A stretch of DNA of 64,000 nucleotides from Chitinophaga polysaccharea (GCF_007829335.1 NZ_VIWO01000012.1:1-64000), one strand, 5' to 3'. Positions 10,801-19,087 are shown, counted from the stretch's first letter. The notes: a model not told the origin generated them from the letters alone. A program made the numbers and translations.

Positions 10801-11234
10801 GTTACGCCAATTAACGGAATGCCTTCCTCATCTTTCACCTGTCCTTTTACTTTCACCGATTGCATGGTTTCTCCCGCTTTCATGATCACCACCAGGTTAT
10901 CGGCCATGATCCTGTAATTCAGCGAGGTACCCGCCAATGCCCTATCCAACACATCTTTCACAGGTGCATCGTCCATTTTTATGGCAATCTTTGTTTCGGG
11001 AATAGCGCTGTTTTTATACACAAAGGTGTAATCGCTCTTCTTGCCGATTACGTTCAGGAGTTTGCCAATGCTGATACTTTTGTAATCAACACTGATTTTT
11101 TCCTGTGAAAACCCATGCGCGCTCAGCTGCAAGAAACCAGCACAAAGCAATACGGAAGTTAGTTTCATACGCAGTAAAAGTTTCCTCATATCCCGCTGGG
11201 GGATATTAGAAGGCCACCAATAACTTTTTTTCAT
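7803..11234 (-). CDS. SusC/RagA-family TonB-linked transporter with STN signalling domain
   Basis: Outer membrane transporter of 1143 residues. Domains in order: signal peptide ending near AHGFSQ (about 43), STN domain (about 48-118), carboxypeptidase-regulatory-like domain (about 127-198), a TonB-box-like EVVVVGYG at 206-213, plug and C-terminal barrel. In this family the STN domain contacts a FecR anti-sigma factor when substrate is bound. That matches the neighbours: FecR lies just upstream on the same strand (11412-12491) and an ECF sigma gene is divergent (12729). The SusD gene starts at the SusC stop. The full N-terminal start at 11234 is typical of STN-bearing SusC proteins. Confidence 0.95.
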   Translation of the reverse strand: MKKSYWWPSNIPQRDMRKLLLRMKLTSVLLCAGFLQLSAHGFSQEKISVDYKSISIGKLLNVIGKKSDYTFVYKNSAIPETKIAIKMDDAPVKDVLDRALAGTSLNYRIMADNLVVIMKAGETMQSVKVKGQVKDEEGIPLIGVTVLIKGTTQGAKTDTEGHYELEAPENATLEFSYVGYETRQLPVKGAQGVTVVMKANASGLNEVVVVGYGKQKRVNLSGAVDNISGKALESRPITNVGTGLQGLIPNLNITVASGRSADAPGFNLRGYTSLNGGDPFILVDNIPFTADEVSRLNPADIESVSVLKDAASAAIYGARAAFGVVLITTKTAKDGRLSVSANANYAVRTLGAVPKIITDPLVVMQMKHDAATPLYDLYPDAVRAYAAKRSKDPSLPAVIVDPTNPNAYAYYGTTDWLHEVYNKSAPALTANFSIARGDDKLNYYLSGEYYKQDGMLRSNPDIYTRYNLRAKATYTFNDRFKLGTNTVYTNMNYDQPTNASWLFFHNANRTPSLSVPKNPDGTWTSDGAALIGKLQSGGRTNSNMGEFLTTLNTEIGLIKKVWNLKADVTFRRSNGTGNAFTVPVAYRTGPNQPFQYTDGNQSSASNNASQTKYNVFNIYSDFNKKFGKHDLGAVVGFNQEYYNFNTFSASASGLISPAYPTTALATGAVKQSQSISDWAVRGIFYRVNYAFDDKYLLELNGRRDGSSRFPADHRWGFFPSASAAWVLSKEKFFQPVTEALKFNAFKLRGSYGSLGDQNYLNYGYLATMNANTINTILDGKQPVAVLQPSPVTPDYTWETVRSINGGVDVSLLKERLSVSYDRYTRFTEGMFQKSKTLPAVYGASEPVTNAANLKTRGQELSIVWRDQFNINKNPFSYSVKIALADSRTFITKYDNPSGTLSDHYKGKEMGEIWGLTTEGYFQNDAELKNHADQTKVGEDDQNYKFYVGDLKFKDLNGDGEISYGKNTLSDPGDRKIIGNSSPRFPYSVDMSASYKGFDIRVFAQGIGKRDWYPGGGNHYFWGIYAQPWTNVNVQNMDHWTPENPNAYFPRVKAYIAEDGDELSAPQTKYLQNAAYLRLKNVTLGYTLPKNITDRMKISRLRFYFSAENIFTISHLKVNLDPEGLDGTIYPFQKTYSFGLNMNF

Positions 11235-11313
11235 AAATTTGTTTCGTTAGGTTAAATAATTAGGCCATTACCAGATTGTGTGGATCGGTTTACGTTGTTT
11301 AGCCAGCATTTTG

Positions 11314-11345
11314 AAAAGGGGAATGTTCGAGCATTTCCCTTTTTT
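11314..11345. terminator. Terminator-like hairpin between FecR and SusC
   Basis: AAAAGGGGAATG pairs with CATTTCCCTTTT (one wobble pair) around a six-base loop, with T-runs available on both strands. On the minus strand it lies after the FecR stop and before SusC. It suggests FecR and SusC are separate units, or that it attenuates read-through. Confidence 0.5.
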
Positions 11346-11411
11346 ATTTGCTGTCAGCAATAAAAAAATAATTTGATTTATATGTTCATGAATGATTATT
11401 AAAACAAAAGA

Positions 11412-12491
11412 CTACCATATGTAAATAACATTCTCCTTACTGTTCACTTCGTAGTGCATGTCTGCCGACATTAACTGCAAAGCTTGTAATACCTGCTCAA
11501 TGCGCTGTTTACGGAAAGCGCCCGTAAACACTTCATACTTGTATTTATCGTTTTTAAAGCGGATGGTTACGTTGTACCAACGTTCCAGGTCGTGTGATAA
11601 CTGTTCCAGCGTAACGTTATCAAATTCAAAGCGGTCGTTCATCCAGGCAGTTTCCTGCTGTTTACTGCTATCGCCCTGGTTATTTACTTTCAGTGGGGTA
11701 ATGGCGAAAGTACGAATGGTATCATTACGACTGCTTTGTGCAGCAGCATTCATATGCTGCTTATCTAAAATCAGCTTCTGTTCCGGCTCCAGTACTACTA
11801 CCTTATTTACTTTACCGGCAGCCCCTTCGCGGAAACTCACTTCTACTTTACCACTGAGCAGGGAGGTTTCTACAGTAGCGTCTTCGGCATAGGCCTTCAC
11901 ATTAAAAACAGTGCCCAACACTTTAATACTGGCATGATCGGTTTGAATAATAAAAGGATGCTGTGGATCATGCTTCACATCAAAATATGCTTCTCCGGTA
12001 AGCACCACTTCCCGGTTGCCGTTCAGAAATTTATTCACATCATACTTCAGGCGGCTGCAGGCATTGAGTACCACGTTGGTTCCATCTGGCAGTACTACCG
12101 CGGTTTTAGAACCATTCTTAGTTACTATCTCATTTCCATAACTTCCCTGACGCGGCATTTTCCATATGCCATACACCGCCACCAATACGGCTATACAGGC
12201 GGCTATACCGGCGCTCATCTTCCAGGGGAATAACCGCTTTACGGGCCGTTCGTCGGCTATGGCCATTAACCGCTCTATATTTGCCAGTCCATCTTTCAAC
12301 AACTGCTGCTCCTCAGCTGCCGAAAATCCCCCTGTTTCTTTCACCTCCCGGATATCTGCAACAATGGTATAAGTGTATTGAAGCTCAGGGTATTGCAACA
12401 GCAATTCATCCAGTTCTGCCAACTCTTCCAGGGAAGCCTCCCCGGCTACCTTCCTGGTCATCAATAAATTTATCCGCTGCTGCTCGATCAT
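11412..12491 (-). CDS. FecR-family anti-sigma factor
   Basis: Inner membrane regulator of 359 residues. A cytoplasmic N-terminal part (1-90) binds the sigma factor, one membrane helix follows (about 92-109), then a periplasmic FecR domain with the family hallmarks VVLPDGTNVVLNA and GEAYFDV (about 135-175) and a C-terminal DUF4974-type domain (about 285-359). It would relay the transport signal from the STN domain of the SusC at 7803-11234 to the ECF sigma factor encoded divergently at 12729. FecR and sigma genes are separated by 237 bases and transcribed apart, which is less usual than sigma followed by fecR. Confidence 0.92.
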   Translation of the reverse strand: MIEQQRINLLMTRKVAGEASLEELAELDELLLQYPELQYTYTIVADIREVKETGGFSAAEEQQLLKDGLANIERLMAIADERPVKRLFPWKMSAGIAACIAVLVAVYGIWKMPRQGSYGNEIVTKNGSKTAVVLPDGTNVVLNACSRLKYDVNKFLNGNREVVLTGEAYFDVKHDPQHPFIIQTDHASIKVLGTVFNVKAYAEDATVETSLLSGKVEVSFREGAAGKVNKVVVLEPEQKLILDKQHMNAAAQSSRNDTIRTFAITPLKVNNQGDSSKQQETAWMNDRFEFDNVTLEQLSHDLERWYNVTIRFKNDKYKYEVFTGAFRKQRIEQVLQALQLMSADMHYEVNSKENVIYIW

Positions 12492-12728
12492 TTACTTGCT
12501 TGTAAGTGTTATAGCAGAAGGACGAAAAGAAATTCAAAAACCCCCAAAAAGAAAATAATATTTTTTTAGTGCAGTGGTGGCGGATTAATGGGGCAGACGG
12601 CAACTACAACCCTAGTTTTCAATAAAATAATATCAGGGCTACAAAAACCTTTTGCAGATAAATTAATTTGTTAACTTTAGCGTAATCTACGTTATATAAT
12701 TTGCAACCATTATCAGCGGGAAACAGGA

Positions 12729-13304
12729 ATGGATCAGTGTACAATTAATGAGCTTTTTAGTAACATCACAATGAACAATGATCAGGCAGCCTTCCGGGCT
12801 TTCTACAATCATTTTTTTGTGACCTTACTACGCTTTTCATTCACATTAACTCATTCCAAAGAAATTGCTGAAGAAATTACCAACGATGTTTTCATGCATT
12901 GCTGGCAAAAAAGAGCTTCCCTCGCACACATAAAAAATCCACAAGTATATCTTTTTGTGATCGCAAAAAATAAAGCGATTGATTATCACCGGAAGCAGGT
13001 AGCTTCCCGGCAGGTATTTTTTCCGGAAGAAGACAAAATAGATATCGCATTCGACAGCGACCCCGAACAATTGATGATTTCCGCGGAAATGGTGCGTAAA
13101 ATGGAATTCGCCATACAACAACTTCCTCCCAAATGCAAAATGATATTTACGCTGATTAAGCAAAACGGCATGAAATATAAAGAGGTGGCTACCGTAATGA
13201 ATCTCTCTGTAAAAACAGTAGAAAATCAACTCGCCATTGCCATGAAACGTTTAACCGCTACCGTTAGTTTTACCTTTGGAACTGCTTCTAAGGCAGTGAA
13301 ATAA
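12729..13304 (+). CDS. ECF-type RNA polymerase sigma factor (Bacteroidota SusC/FecR type)
   Basis: Sigma-70 family protein of 191 residues with region 2 (about 20-90, including EEITNDVFMHCWQKR) and region 4 (about 125-182, helix-turn-helix YKEVATVMNLSVKTVENQL). It has no extra domain. It is divergent from FecR (12491), and the STN-bearing SusC lies just beyond, so it most likely turns on the 5983-11234 transporter pair when FecR releases it. Start at 12729 gives the usual length. Confidence 0.93.
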   Translation: MDQCTINELFSNITMNNDQAAFRAFYNHFFVTLLRFSFTLTHSKEIAEEITNDVFMHCWQKRASLAHIKNPQVYLFVIAKNKAIDYHRKQVASRQVFFPEEDKIDIAFDSDPEQLMISAEMVRKMEFAIQQLPPKCKMIFTLIKQNGMKYKEVATVMNLSVKTVENQLAIAMKRLTATVSFTFGTASKAVK

Positions 13305-13413
13305 CCGGCGTCTGCGCCGTTGCAACCATCCTTCTTTTTCAAAAATAGTACGCCCTGTTTTCAGATCAAACCATCCGGCTTCGGGAGCATTCCAGAAAGT
13401 ATGTATTGACAAG

Positions 13414-15471
13414 TTAGTAGGCCAATAGCTTAAGGATCATTTGGCTTACCTTTTCCGGACCTGGCAGCATCGCGGCTTCCAGCCCTGTGTTGAGGGGTAC
13501 TGCCGGTAAATCCAGGGCCCCCATGGTAAATACGGGAGCATCCAGGAATTGAAAACAGGCGTGTTGTATACGGCCGGCCAGCGCCTGCGCAAAAGAATTA
13601 TTGAGTTGTTCTTCCGTCAGGATCAGGCATTTGCCATGTTGCTGCACCGTTTCAAATACCAGCGCTTCGTCCAGTGGAAACAGTGTACGCAGATCGATAA
13701 TGGTTACCTGTCCCGGCCAGTCTTTAGCGGCGGCCTTAGCCCAGTATACGCCCATTCCGTAGGTAATAATACAGATCGTATTCCCGTTTGCTACATCCCT
13801 GGGATGCGCATGTTGCACTACCGCTCCTTTGCCCAATGGGAGTACATAATCGGCGGCCGGCTCCACGGTCATGGCTTCCAGGGTACCTGGTACCTTGCTC
13901 CAGTAGAGGCCTTTATGCTCCAGCATTATTACGGGATTGGGATCCAGGAAGGCTGCCTTCATCAGGCCTTTCATATCAGCAGCGTTGGAAGGGTATACCA
14001 CTTTGATGCCTTTTATGCTCAACAGCGTTGATTCCACGCTGCCGGAATGATAAGGGCCGCCACCACCATAGGCGCCGATAGGCACACGGATAAGTGTTTG
14101 TACCGGGTATTTTCCATTGGTGAGATAGCAGGATTTAGAGATTTCCGTTACCAGCTGGTTAAATCCGGGATAGATATAGTCGGCGAACTGCACTTCCACT
14201 ATAGGTTTTACGCCTACGGCAGATAATCCTGCGGTGGCGCCTATAATATACGCTTCCTGTATAGCGGTGTTATATACGCGATGTATACCAAATTTATCGC
14301 CGAGGGTAGCCGCTTCGCGAAATACGCCACCCAGCCGGCGGCCTACGTCCTGGCCAAAAAATATGGCTTCAGGATATGTCGACATAATTTCTTCTACGGC
14401 GTGCAGGGCAGCATCTACCATCACCACCTTCTGCTTTCCGGCGGGATTACGTTCCCCTTTTTCTTCCTTGATGGCGGCAGGCGCAAATATGTGTTCGGTT
14501 ACGGTGCCAGGAAGGGGTTCGGGAGCAGCCACGGCTTTATCAAAGGCGGCCTGTATATCCGTTGCCGCAGTGGCGGCCAGCTGGTCGAGTGTTGCTGCGG
14601 TAACCCCATGCTTTTCCAGTAATGTCCGGAGTTTAGGTAGTGGGTCGTTGGCGGCATGTTTTGCCAGGTCGTCTGGCGTCCGGTACCACTCTTTCCGCAC
14701 CCCGGAGGTATGATGTCCGAGCAACGGCACGGTGGCATGTACCAGGATGGGTTTGCGTTCGTGGCGTACATAGCCAATGGCGGCTTCCATGGCGGCATAG
14801 CTGGCCGTAAAATCGCTACCGTCCACCTGCATACGCTCTAGTCCCTTAAAGCCGGCTGCATACTCGTAGGCATCCATGGTGCGTACTTCTGCGGAGGTAG
14901 CAGAAATTCCCCAATCGTTGTCCTGTACCAGGTAGATAATGGGCAGCTGTTTTAAAACGGCAAACTGGAATGCTTCAGCCACCTCTCCTTCCGTAACGCT
15001 GCCGTCGCCCAGGGAGCAAATGACTACCGGTAATTCGCCTGCAGGGCCGGTGCGCAACAGGTTGGAATGGATCTGTTCCAGGTATTGAATCCCCTGTGCA
15101 ACGCCGGTAGTAGGAATCACCTGCATACCGGTGGCACTGCTTTGATGAGGAATTTGCGGCCGGTCTGTTCTACGGCTGTTTGGGTGGCTGTAATAAGATC
15201 GTCCCCCTGAGAAAGGATCGTCAGCTTTGGCAAGTAACTGTAGCATTAACTCATAGGGAGAAAAGCCCATGGCGAGCAACATACTTTCATCGCGGTAATA
15301 GGGACTTACAAAGTCCCACGGCTGCAATTGCAGACCTGTGGCTATTTGTATAGCCTCATGCCCCCGGGAGGTAGAGTGTACATACCGGCAAATACTCCTG
15401 TTGTTTTCATAAATGGCGGCCATGGAACTGGCCTCACACATCAATCTCCACGCTGTCAATAAATCAGCCAT
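13414..15471 (-). CDS. Alpha-keto acid dehydrogenase E1, fused alpha and beta subunits
   Basis: Thiamine-diphosphate-dependent E1 component of a 2-oxo acid (probably branched-chain) dehydrogenase complex, in the cytoplasm, about 685 residues. The alpha half carries the ThDP motif (GDGS at about 155, Asn near 185). The beta half begins near residue 348 and has the family stretch GQDVGRRLGGVF. One chain holding both halves is common in Bacteroidota. The reading frame runs up to a TTG at 15597, but the ATG at 15471 fits the family N-terminus better and leaves room for the MarR promoter. No E2 or E3 gene is nearby. Exact substrate (pyruvate or branched-chain) is not decided. Confidence 0.85.
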   Translation of the reverse strand: MADLLTAWRLMCEASSMAAIYENNRSICRYVHSTSRGHEAIQIATGLQLQPWDFVSPYYRDESMLLAMGFSPYELMLQLLAKADDPFSGGRSYYSHPNSRRTDRPQIPHQSSATGMQVIPTTGVAQGIQYLEQIHSNLLRTGPAGELPVVICSLGDGSVTEGEVAEAFQFAVLKQLPIIYLVQDNDWGISATSAEVRTMDAYEYAAGFKGLERMQVDGSDFTASYAAMEAAIGYVRHERKPILVHATVPLLGHHTSGVRKEWYRTPDDLAKHAANDPLPKLRTLLEKHGVTAATLDQLAATAATDIQAAFDKAVAAPEPLPGTVTEHIFAPAAIKEEKGERNPAGKQKVVMVDAALHAVEEIMSTYPEAIFFGQDVGRRLGGVFREAATLGDKFGIHRVYNTAIQEAYIIGATAGLSAVGVKPIVEVQFADYIYPGFNQLVTEISKSCYLTNGKYPVQTLIRVPIGAYGGGGPYHSGSVESTLLSIKGIKVVYPSNAADMKGLMKAAFLDPNPVIMLEHKGLYWSKVPGTLEAMTVEPAADYVLPLGKGAVVQHAHPRDVANGNTICIITYGMGVYWAKAAAKDWPGQVTIIDLRTLFPLDEALVFETVQQHGKCLILTEEQLNNSFAQALAGRIQHACFQFLDAPVFTMGALDLPAVPLNTGLEAAMLPGPEKVSQMILKLLAY

Positions 15472-15584
15472 TTCGCCCTGGTGACCACCCGGATCGGATG
15501 TGGGCGTTTTTAAAGTTGAAACGCTTGTGCTATCTTTAAACACAATAAGACTGTTTTGGTGATGACGGTAATCTAAAAACAATA

Positions 15585-15604
15585 GTTGCCATAGCAACAG
15601 TTGC
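15585..15604. promoter_or_regulatory. Palindromic operator candidate between E1 and marR
   Basis: GTTGCCATAGCAACAGTTGC contains two nested palindromes: GTTGC-cata-GCAAC and GCAAC-a-GTTGC. It lies 19-38 bases before the MarR start and upstream of the E1 start, so a dimeric MarR protein could bind here and control both divergent genes. The pairing is seen directly; the binding is inferred. Confidence 0.45.
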
Positions 15605-15622
15605 TAATGCAAATTAACTAAT

Positions 15623-16060
15623 ATGACTGATACTTTCGTCAGTAATCCATCTTTTTTTAAGTTGGATGCTACGCTAAAAAAATTGCGCAACTATTGGCAA
15701 AAAAAGTTCGATGCCGAGCAGAAGGACATTACAGTGGACCAATGGCTGCTAATAGAGAATCTTTACAAGCACAAAAAAACCACCCATAACGAGCTGGCCC
15801 GTAATACCTCAAAGGACATTACAACTATTTCCCGTATTATAGAATTATTGGTAAAGAAGGGATTGGTAAAGCGGGAAGCGGATGCCCAGGACCGCCGCAA
15901 AGTTTACCTGCAGCTTACCCCGGCTGGGGTGGATAAATACAAAGATGTAAAATCACTCGTGTATGACATGCGTAAAATTGGCTGGAAAACGCTCACAGAG
16001 ACCGATTATGCAGAGTTAACGAGGATACTGGATACCATTTATGCGAATATTCCGTCCTAA
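15623..16060 (+). CDS. MarR-family transcriptional regulator
   Basis: Winged-helix regulator of 145 residues. The recognition part is around HNELARNTSKDITTISRIIELL (about 56-78), followed by the wing with the conserved DAQDRRKVYLQLTPAG segment (about 90-105). It is divergent from the fused E1 gene and a palindromic site lies between them, so it probably controls itself and E1. Its ligand is unknown. Confidence 0.87.
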   Translation: MTDTFVSNPSFFKLDATLKKLRNYWQKKFDAEQKDITVDQWLLIENLYKHKKTTHNELARNTSKDITTISRIIELLVKKGLVKREADAQDRRKVYLQLTPAGVDKYKDVKSLVYDMRKIGWKTLTETDYAELTRILDTIYANIPS

Positions 16061-16175
16061 GAGCGGAAAGTATAAAGCAAAAAGCTATTGAGGCAAATGA
16101 TCTTTGCGATTACCTAAAACCGCGCTGATCATTTGCCTCAATAGCTTTTTGCTTTTCGCTTTATACCTTCTGCTT
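16061..16175. repeat. Palindromic dispersed element, copy 1
   Basis: The space between the convergent MarR and FAH genes is filled by one inverted repeat. The core arms 16074-16102 and 16127-16155 match perfectly over 29 bp, with a 24-base centre. The left arm 16061-16100 is identical at 36 of 40 positions to 29726-29765 in copy 2, and the right arm resembles copy 2 up to its end TTCTGCTTA. The element begins directly after the MarR stop and its right end runs into the FAH stop codon. It could act as a two-way terminator, but matching copies elsewhere point to a mobile or REP-like palindrome. Confidence 0.75.
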
Positions 16176-16785
16176 ACTTCACGTTAAACTCCAACAGGCT
16201 ATCATTTTCAATAAATGCTTCAAAACTATCCCCGATTTCGGCAGGTCCTACGCCGGCGGGAGTACCGGTATAGATCAGATCCCCAATATTGAGGGTAAAA
16301 AAGCGGGAAATATAGGCCAGGAGGAAATCGAAAGAAAACAACAGGTCTTTCGTATTGCCGGCTTGGGCCAGGGCTTTGTTCTTATATAAACAGAAATTAA
16401 TGTCTTTCTTATCCATTTCCGGGGTAATGGGAATGAAATTGCCTACCAGGGCTGAATTGTCGAACGATTTGGCGATTTCCCAGGGTAAGCCTTTGGCTTT
16501 TTGCTTATCCTGCAGATCCCTTGCGGTAAAATCAATTCCTACTGAAATCTGATCGTAATATTTATCGGCAAATTTCTCTTGTATATGTTTCCCGTTCTTG
16601 CTCACTTTCAGTACCAGTTCACATTCGTAGTGCAGGTTGCTGGTAAATTCGGGGTAATAAAACGGGTGGCCATTCTGGAGCAGTGCACTCTTGGGTTTCA
16701 TGAACAATACCGGTTCTGAGGGCACTTCATTCTTTAATTCTTTGGCATGGTCGGCATAATTCCTGCCTACGCAAATAATTTTCAT
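16174..16785 (-). CDS. Fumarylacetoacetate hydrolase (FAH) family protein
   Basis: Cytoplasmic FAH-fold enzyme of 203 residues, similar in size and sequence to acylpyruvase/oxaloacetate-decarboxylase-type proteins (FAHD1/YcgM). It starts with the family pattern IICVGRNYADHAKEL. Metal ligands are visible as HYECELVL (about 53-60) and GIDFTARDLQ (about 88-97), and GDLIYTGTPAGVGP near 169-182 is typical. It is separated from pth by 56 bases and may be cotranscribed with it. The substrate is not determined. Confidence 0.85.
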   Translation of the reverse strand: MKIICVGRNYADHAKELKNEVPSEPVLFMKPKSALLQNGHPFYYPEFTSNLHYECELVLKVSKNGKHIQEKFADKYYDQISVGIDFTARDLQDKQKAKGLPWEIAKSFDNSALVGNFIPITPEMDKKDINFCLYKNKALAQAGNTKDLLFSFDFLLAYISRFFTLNIGDLIYTGTPAGVGPAEIGDSFEAFIENDSLLEFNVK

Positions 16786-16841
16786 AATGCGTTTGTTTTT
16801 AAAGATAAGAAAAACAGCGAGGTATCCGCTATACGATTCAT

Positions 16842-17417
16842 TTACAGCAGGAATGTGAGCTTGTTGGCATCATTCATAGTACGGGCAATACCGATGCTGG
16901 CAAAACTTTCAATAATTTCCGTGCTTTTGTTAATTTTTTCCTGCACAACAGGCTCTTCCGTTTTTTTCCATTTGCTCAATACAAATTCCACCTGCCGTCC
17001 TTTGGGATAGTCATTGCCTACGCCAAAGCGCAGTCGGGGGTATTGGTTGGTGCCCAGCGACTCCTGTATACTTTTTAACCCATTATGCCCGGCATCGCTG
17101 CCTCCGGGGCGTAACCGGATCGATTCAATGGGGAGGGCGAGATCATCGAGAATCACCAGCAGGTTTTCTACGGGGATCTTTTCCTTGTCGAGCCAGTACT
17201 TAATGGCTCTTCCACTAAGGTTCATGTAGGTAGTGGGCTTAATGACAATAAACGTTTTCCCTTTCCATTTGCATTCGGCTACATCAGCCAGCCGGTCGTT
17301 CCGGAAACTTGCCTGGTGTTTGGCTGCAAAGGCATCAGCCACATCAAAACCAATGTTATGGCGGGTATGTTTATATTCTTCCCCAATGTTGCCTAATCCG
17401 GCTATTAAATATTTCAT
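16842..17417 (-). CDS. pth: Peptidyl-tRNA hydrolase
   Basis: Releases peptides from peptidyl-tRNAs dropped by ribosomes. 191 residues, the normal length. Clear motifs are GLGNIG at the N-terminus, TRHNIGFDVAD carrying the catalytic His, KPTTYMNLSG, and GSDAGHNGLKSI. It follows rplY on the same strand, but a strong hairpin lies between them. The rplY-pth neighbourhood is common in bacteria. Confidence 0.97.
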   Translation of the reverse strand: MKYLIAGLGNIGEEYKHTRHNIGFDVADAFAAKHQASFRNDRLADVAECKWKGKTFIVIKPTTYMNLSGRAIKYWLDKEKIPVENLLVILDDLALPIESIRLRPGGSDAGHNGLKSIQESLGTNQYPRLRFGVGNDYPKGRQVEFVLSKWKKTEEPVVQEKINKSTEIIESFASIGIARTMNDANKLTFLL

Positions 17418-17437
17418 AACCTGAAAAATCTAAAATT

Positions 17438-17469
17438 AAAAAGCCCCTCTAAAAGTAGAGAGGCTTTTT
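17438..17469 (-). terminator. Terminator after rplY
   Basis: AAAAAGCCCCTCT pairs with AGAGAGGCTTTTT (one mismatch) around a six-base loop. It lies just after the rplY stop on the minus strand and has a T-run on that strand, so it should end the prs-rplY transcript before pth. Confidence 0.75.
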
Positions 17470-17489
17470 GGAAAAATATTTCTAAAAGA

Positions 17490-18080
17490 TTATTTCTTTT
17501 TAGCGTCTTTTTCAGCAGTGGCTTCTTCCTGGCGCAGCTGACGGGTCATAACCACAGAAGCGATAGGAATACGCGGAGAGTTGGTGATTTCAATACCTTC
17601 GATCTTCACGTCTTCTACACGGATGTTAGCATTCAGTTCCAGGTTATCGATGTTAACTTCGATATTTTCAACCAGGTCCTTAGGTAATGCTTTTACTTTC
17701 AGCGCTTTCAGTTTGCTCACCAGCTTACCACCGGCTTTAACACCTACAGACTGACCAACCAGTTTGATAGGCAGGGTTACTGCTACCGCTTTGTCTTCTA
17801 CCAGCTCCATGAAATCGATGTGAGCCAGTTCGTCAGTTACTACGTCAAACTGCAGATCTTTTAATACACATCTGTAAGTTTTAGCACCCAGTTTAACTTC
17901 TGCGATCTGGAAGTCAGCAGTGTACACCAGGTTTTTGAATGCTTTTGCAGGAGCTGAAAAATTAACAGTTTCTGCACCCCCGTAAATAACGCAAGGCACT
18001 TTTTCCTCAGAACGGATCTGGCGGGTGGCTTTTTTGCCGAATTCGCTCCTGAGTTGTCCTTCGATGGTTATTGTTTTCAT
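17490..18080 (-). CDS. rplY: 50S ribosomal protein L25 (CTC form with TL5-type C-terminal domain)
   Basis: Binds 5S rRNA in the large ribosomal subunit. 196 residues: the N-terminal L25 domain (about 1-90; GKKATRQIRSEEKVPCVIYGG) and the long C-terminal beta domain (about 95-185) of the CTC/TL5 form, with a Lys-rich tail. It is 38 bases downstream of prs, a classic gene order, and ends at a terminator. Confidence 0.95.
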   Translation of the reverse strand: MKTITIEGQLRSEFGKKATRQIRSEEKVPCVIYGGAETVNFSAPAKAFKNLVYTADFQIAEVKLGAKTYRCVLKDLQFDVVTDELAHIDFMELVEDKAVAVTLPIKLVGQSVGVKAGGKLVSKLKALKVKALPKDLVENIEVNIDNLELNANIRVEDVKIEGIEITNSPRIPIASVVMTRQLRQEEATAEKDAKKK

Positions 18081-18118
18081 TGTTTAGACAATTTTATATT
18101 GGTAATTAAAATACTTGG

Positions 18119-19087
18119 TTATTCGCCCCGGCGATGGCTGTGTATAAACAGGCTGGTGATAGACTTGTTTTCGTGCATGTTGCGGATCGCTACCGCAAAC
18201 AGCTCGGCCACAGAAATCACTTTAATCTTGGAACCCGGCGCTTGTGGTTTGATGGGAATAGTATCGCATACCACGATTTCTTCCAGCACTGAATTCATGA
18301 TGTTTTCGTACGCATTCCCGCTAAATACCGGGTGGGTACAAAATGCACGAACACTTCTGGCGCCTTTTTCCTTTAACAGGTTGGCTGCTTTAGACAGTGT
18401 TCCTGCTGTATCACAGATATCGTCAATGAGCACTATGTCCCTGTCTTTCACCTCTCCGATCACTACCATGGATGCTATTTCATTGGCACGTTTACGATGT
18501 TTATCGCAAATCACCATTTCAGCATTAAAGTAGGACGCTACTTCACGCACCCTATTGGTGCTACCTACGTCAGGGGACGCAAAGGTAAGGTTTTCTAACC
18601 TTAAATTCTCGATATAAGGAATAAAAATAGCGGAACTATCCAGGTGGTCCACCGGGATATCAAAGAATCCCTGGATCTGAGGAGCATGTAAGTCCATGGT
18701 TATCACCCTGTTGGCTCCTGCTGAAGTAAGCAGATTGGCCATCAGTTTAGAGCCGATCGCCACCCTGGGCTTATCCTTCCTGTCCTGGCGGGCATATCCG
18801 AAATAAGGAATTACGGCGGTAATATAGCCTGCGGATGCCCGTTTAGCGGCATCTATCATCAACAACAGCTCGAGCAGGTTGTCTGACGGCGCGCTGGTGC
18901 CCTGGATAAGAAAAACATAGTCGCCCCGGATACTTTCCAGGAACACAGGCTGGATCTCACCATCACTGAATTTCTGAATTTTTACTTTGCCAAGACCGCC
19001 ATTAAGACCCTTGCCATATTTTTTGGCAATTTTCTCGGCCAATGCAGGATTACTGTTGCCTGTGAAAATTTTTACTGAAGGTTGCAT
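18119..19087 (-). CDS. prs: Ribose-phosphate pyrophosphokinase
   Basis: Makes PRPP from ribose 5-phosphate and ATP for nucleotide, His and Trp synthesis. About 322 residues from the ATG at 19087, whose product begins QPSVKIFTGNSNPALAEKIA as the family requires; the longer frame to 19162 adds an unlike N-terminus. Visible motifs are FSDGE near the N-terminus, YGYARQDRK, and the PRPP loop DIVLIDDICDTAGT. It leads an operon with rplY. Confidence 0.96.
   Translation of the reverse strand: MQPSVKIFTGNSNPALAEKIAKKYGKGLNGGLGKVKIQKFSDGEIQPVFLESIRGDYVFLIQGTSAPSDNLLELLLMIDAAKRASAGYITAVIPYFGYARQDRKDKPRVAIGSKLMANLLTSAGANRVITMDLHAPQIQGFFDIPVDHLDSSAIFIPYIENLRLENLTFASPDVGSTNRVREVASYFNAEMVICDKHRKRANEIASMVVIGEVKDRDIVLIDDICDTAGTLSKAANLLKEKGARSVRAFCTHPVFSGNAYENIMNSVLEEIVVCDTIPIKPQAPGSKIKVISVAELFAVAIRNMHENKSITSLFIHSHRRGE

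Noticed and set aside
12667..12703. Promoter for the ECF sigma gene (TTTG and a TATAATTTG sequence)
   Set aside because: The spacing between the two parts is about 24-26 bases and the -7 part is off consensus, so it is not firm enough to list.
15472..15597. N-terminal extension of the E1 gene to a TTG at 15597
   Set aside because: The extension is unlike E1 proteins and would run through the MarR promoter and palindrome; ATG at 15471 fits better.
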